A DNA stretch of 14,453 nt from Candidatus Zambryskibacteria bacterium CG10_big_fil_rev_8_21_14_0_10_34_34 (GTDB taxonomy: Bacteria; Patescibacteriota; Minisyncoccia; Phycocordibacterales; WO2-35-19). Each line of letters begins with the position of its first letter. The stretch's first letter is position 1. Location of the stretch: NCBI GenBank assembly GCA_002771075.1, contig PCXM01000001.1, positions 351 to 14,803 of the forward strand, written 5' to 3'. Positions 12,396-14,453 of this stretch are shown in pieces. A model generated the notes under the pieces. That model was not told the DNA's origin, searched no databases, and was given only the letters and a program-made list of their open reading frames with translations. Position numbers and translations under genes: made by a program.

Positions 12396-14351
12396 ATGGC
12401 ACGTTCAATTATTTTAGGAAATGGTAAAACTTTGGTTGGTCTAGATAAGTTTGGCCAAGTGAGAGATTTTTATTTTCCTTATATTGGACAAGAAAATCAT
12501 ATTGGACCAAACCAGATGCATAAGATTGGAGTTTTTGTTGATAATAAAATGCACTGGATAGACAATGGGGAATGGCAAATTGATATAAATTTTGAAAAAA
12601 ATACTATGGTCTCTAATGTAGAGGCCACAAATGAAAGAGCTAAGATTTCTATTAAATCAACCGATATCGTCTATAATGAAAAAAATATTTTTTTAAGAAA
12701 GGTGGTATTGACCAATAAAGATTCAAGAGAGCGTAATATAAAAATATTTTTTAATCAGCAATTTAAAATAGGAGACACTAATCATGCCGATACTGCTTAT
12801 TTTTCAAGTGATGTCAAATCTATCATTCATTATAAAGGTAGAAGAGTTTTTTTAATTGGGGGTTTTTGTGATGGCAAATCTTTTGATGATTATAGTATTG
12901 GTTTTTCTGGTATTTTAGGAAAAGAGGGAACATGGAAAGATGCTGAAGATGGATTTTTATCAAAAAATTCTATTGAACATGGAGTGGTGGATTCGGTTGT
13001 TAGATGGGAAAAGGATATTTCTTCTGGCGCCTCCATCACTTTGTATTATTGGATAGTAGTTGGAGAGACTTATAAAGAATCATGCGAACTTTCTGATTAT
13101 ATTTTTGAAAAGTCTCCAGACCATTTAGTGGAGTCCACTAGAGATTTTTGGCACGCTTGGACTGGTCAAATAAATGTATCTTTTTCTGGTTTATCCGAGA
13201 AGGCTAAAAATTTATTTTATGATTCTATTTTAGTGATGAGGGCTCATAGCGATGATAATGGCGGTATTTTGGCTTCAGCTGATTCGGGCAATATCCAATA
13301 TGGTGGAGATACTTATGGATATGTTTGGCCAAGAGATGCCTGTTTTACTGCTTGGAGTTTTGATATGGCTGAATTTTATGATGTTTCTAAAAGATTTTAT
13401 GTTTTTGCTAACGATATTTTAACAGAACAAGGTTTTGTTTTGCACAAATATCAACCAGACCATTCTTTGGGGAGCTCGTGGCATCCTTGGGTCAAGGACG
13501 GCAAAAGTCAGCTCGCTATCCAAGAAGACGAAACAGCCATACTTCTTGTTGGACTTTGGGAACATTATATAAGGGCTAAAGATCTTGAATTTATAGAAAA
13601 TCTTTATAATAAATTTATCAAAAAGGTGGCCGATTTTTTGATTAGTTATAAAGACCCTCATTCTGGTTTGCCCTTGGCTAGTTATGATTTATGGGAAGAG
13701 CAGTATGGAGTCTTTCCTTTTACAGCTTCTGTTGTTTACGGGTCTTTGATGGCGGCTTACAATTTTGCCAAAACTTTAGGTAAAGAAGAAGATTCTGATA
13801 AATTTTATTCAGAAGCAGGAGCTTTGCGCAAAGCTGTTATGAAGCACCTTTGGGATGAAGATGAAAAATATTTTTATAAATTGACTGGTAATGAATTAGA
13901 AAAAAATATAAATTTAGATGCTAGCAGTTTTTATGGAATATTTCGTTTTGGAGTATTGTCTGCTGATGATCCGAGAATGAAAGAAGCTTTTAAAATATTA
14001 AAAGATAGATTAGGTAGAGGTATCAATATTGGCGGTATCGCTCGTTATGAAGGAGATACCTATTATCATAATGATTCAAATTCTACTGGTAATCCATGGT
14101 TTGTCACTACTCTTTGGTTTACTCAATACAAAATAGCCATAGCTACTTCTAATGAAGATTTAGAAGAGGCCGCTAGAGATATAGAATGGGTTACCAAATT
14201 TGCCATATCTGGTATGCTCTCTGAACAACTTGACCCCAATACCGGAGAACCTTTATCAGCGATGCCTCTTACTTGGAGTCACTCTGAATTTGTCCGCACT
14301 GTTATAGAGTATGACAAAAAGAAGCAGTCTTTTAATAATTCTAAAAATTAG
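12396..14351 (+). CDS. Glycoside hydrolase family 15 (glucoamylase-type)
   Basis: GH15 enzymes are inverting exo-hydrolases that release beta-glucose from starch- or glycogen-like glucans; some relatives are trehalases or dextranases. From ATG 12396 the protein is 651 residues, starting MARSIILGNGKTLVGLDKFG. An N-terminal beta-sandwich domain (about 1-255) carries VRDFYFPYIGQENHIG. The (alpha/alpha)6 catalytic domain has YGYVWPRDA (about 307-315), SYDLWEEQYGVF (about 429-440, probable catalytic acid in EE) and MLSEQLDPNTGEPL (about 607-620, probable catalytic base Glu), then the W-rich PLTWSHSEF. An ATG at 12378 is in frame but overlaps the promoter, so 12396 is preferred. There is no signal peptide. 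With the glycosyltransferase and GH57 genes it forms an alpha-glucan turnover cluster. Confidence 0.94.
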   Translation: MARSIILGNGKTLVGLDKFGQVRDFYFPYIGQENHIGPNQMHKIGVFVDNKMHWIDNGEWQIDINFEKNTMVSNVEATNERAKISIKSTDIVYNEKNIFLRKVVLTNKDSRERNIKIFFNQQFKIGDTNHADTAYFSSDVKSIIHYKGRRVFLIGGFCDGKSFDDYSIGFSGILGKEGTWKDAEDGFLSKNSIEHGVVDSVVRWEKDISSGASITLYYWIVVGETYKESCELSDYIFEKSPDHLVESTRDFWHAWTGQINVSFSGLSEKAKNLFYDSILVMRAHSDDNGGILASADSGNIQYGGDTYGYVWPRDACFTAWSFDMAEFYDVSKRFYVFANDILTEQGFVLHKYQPDHSLGSSWHPWVKDGKSQLAIQEDETAILLVGLWEHYIRAKDLEFIENLYNKFIKKVADFLISYKDPHSGLPLASYDLWEEQYGVFPFTASVVYGSLMAAYNFAKTLGKEEDSDKFYSEAGALRKAVMKHLWDEDEKYFYKLTGNELEKNINLDASSFYGIFRFGVLSADDPRMKEAFKILKDRLGRGINIGGIARYEGDTYYHNDSNSTGNPWFVTTLWFTQYKIAIATSNEDLEEAARDIEWVTKFAISGMLSEQLDPNTGEPLSAMPLTWSHSEFVRTVIEYDKKKQSFNNSKN

Positions 14352-14353
14352 AG

Positions 14354-14405
14354 TTTTGCATAATTTAGATAATTAGTTTATATTTTCTATATAAATTATG
14401 CAAAA
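14354..14405. repeat. 14-bp perfect inverted repeat spanning the gatB start
   Basis: TTTTGCATAATTTA (14354-14367) is the exact reverse complement of TAAATTATGCAAAA (14392-14405). The gatB ATG (14398) lies in the right arm. It may be an operator or an mRNA hairpin hiding the start codon, or it may serve as the end of the GH15 transcript. A -10-like TATATT lies in the spacer at 14380-14385. Confidence 0.55.
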
Positions 14406-14453
14406 AGATACAGGATTTAAAACTACCATAGGTCTTGAGGTTCATGTTGAATT
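14398..14453 (+). CDS. gatB: Asp-tRNA(Asn)/Glu-tRNA(Gln) amidotransferase subunit B, N-terminus (3' end outside window)
   Basis: Only 18 codons are present. They read MQKDTGFKTTIGLEVHVE, matching the highly conserved start of GatB (IGLEVHV). GatB is the subunit of the GatCAB complex that binds mischarged Asp-tRNA(Asn) or Glu-tRNA(Gln) and phosphorylates the aminoacyl group for transamidation. Its presence is usual in bacteria lacking asparaginyl- or glutaminyl-tRNA synthetases. The start is the first ATG and lies inside an inverted repeat. The family call is good despite the short fragment. Confidence 0.85.
   Translation, partial: MQKDTGFKTTIGLEVHVE

Overview
The window looks like a chromosomal segment of an A+T-rich, small-genome bacterium, most likely a Patescibacteria/CPR member (Parcubacteria-like). 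The reasons are low-G+C housekeeping genes, near absence of Shine-Dalgarno motifs, a DUF5674-type protein, short hypothetical genes, and a glycogen-type carbohydrate cluster beside gatB. The lineage is inferred from gene content; no rRNA gene is present to confirm it.

Layout. (1) 3-494: the 3' end of a DNA cytosine-5 methyltransferase. (2) 495-1197: a region without a clear protein gene. It holds two promoter-like sites, four hairpins and a strong terminator (a probable structured small-RNA locus at about 590-891), then a very A+T-rich stretch with a perfect DnaA box inside an inverted repeat. (3) 1198-1302: a 34-residue Lys/Ala-rich basic protein with its own terminator. (4) 1391-3871: secA. 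(5) 3863-6610: a complete diversity-generating retroelement (DGR). (6) 6649-10989: six genes lying between two related palindromic repeats in inverted orientation: a nucleoside deoxyribosyltransferase-like protein, a DUF5674 protein, a small unknown protein, a DedA-family protein, an AI-2E/PerM-family membrane protein and a GT4/GT5-type glycosyltransferase. (7) 11062-14351: GH57 and GH15 glycoside hydrolases, then the start of gatB at 14398.

The DGR is the main system here. A target gene (3966-4622) ends in a 126-bp variable repeat (VR, 4492-4617). An almost identical template repeat (TR, 5032-5157) lies exactly 540 bp downstream. The two differ at seven positions, and six of these are adenines in the TR, the signature of adenine-specific mutagenic retrohoming. 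A reverse transcriptase with DGR-type motifs (5615-6610) and an Avd-like four-helix accessory protein (5187-5549, minus strand) complete the set. DGRs are already known from CPR genomes, so the class is not new. The architecture is unusual: avd runs opposite to both TR and RT, its plausible ATG lies behind a nine-C tract in the wrong frame, and the TR unit seems to end in a terminator right after the TR, with structured sequence upstream of it instead.

The glycosyltransferase, GH57 and GH15 genes together suggest synthesis and breakdown of an alpha-glucan storage polymer. Several genes (secA, GH57, GH15 and the genes at 6734 and 7265) have a -10-like hexamer ending 6 to 9 nt before the start codon, which suggests leaderless or nearly leaderless mRNAs.
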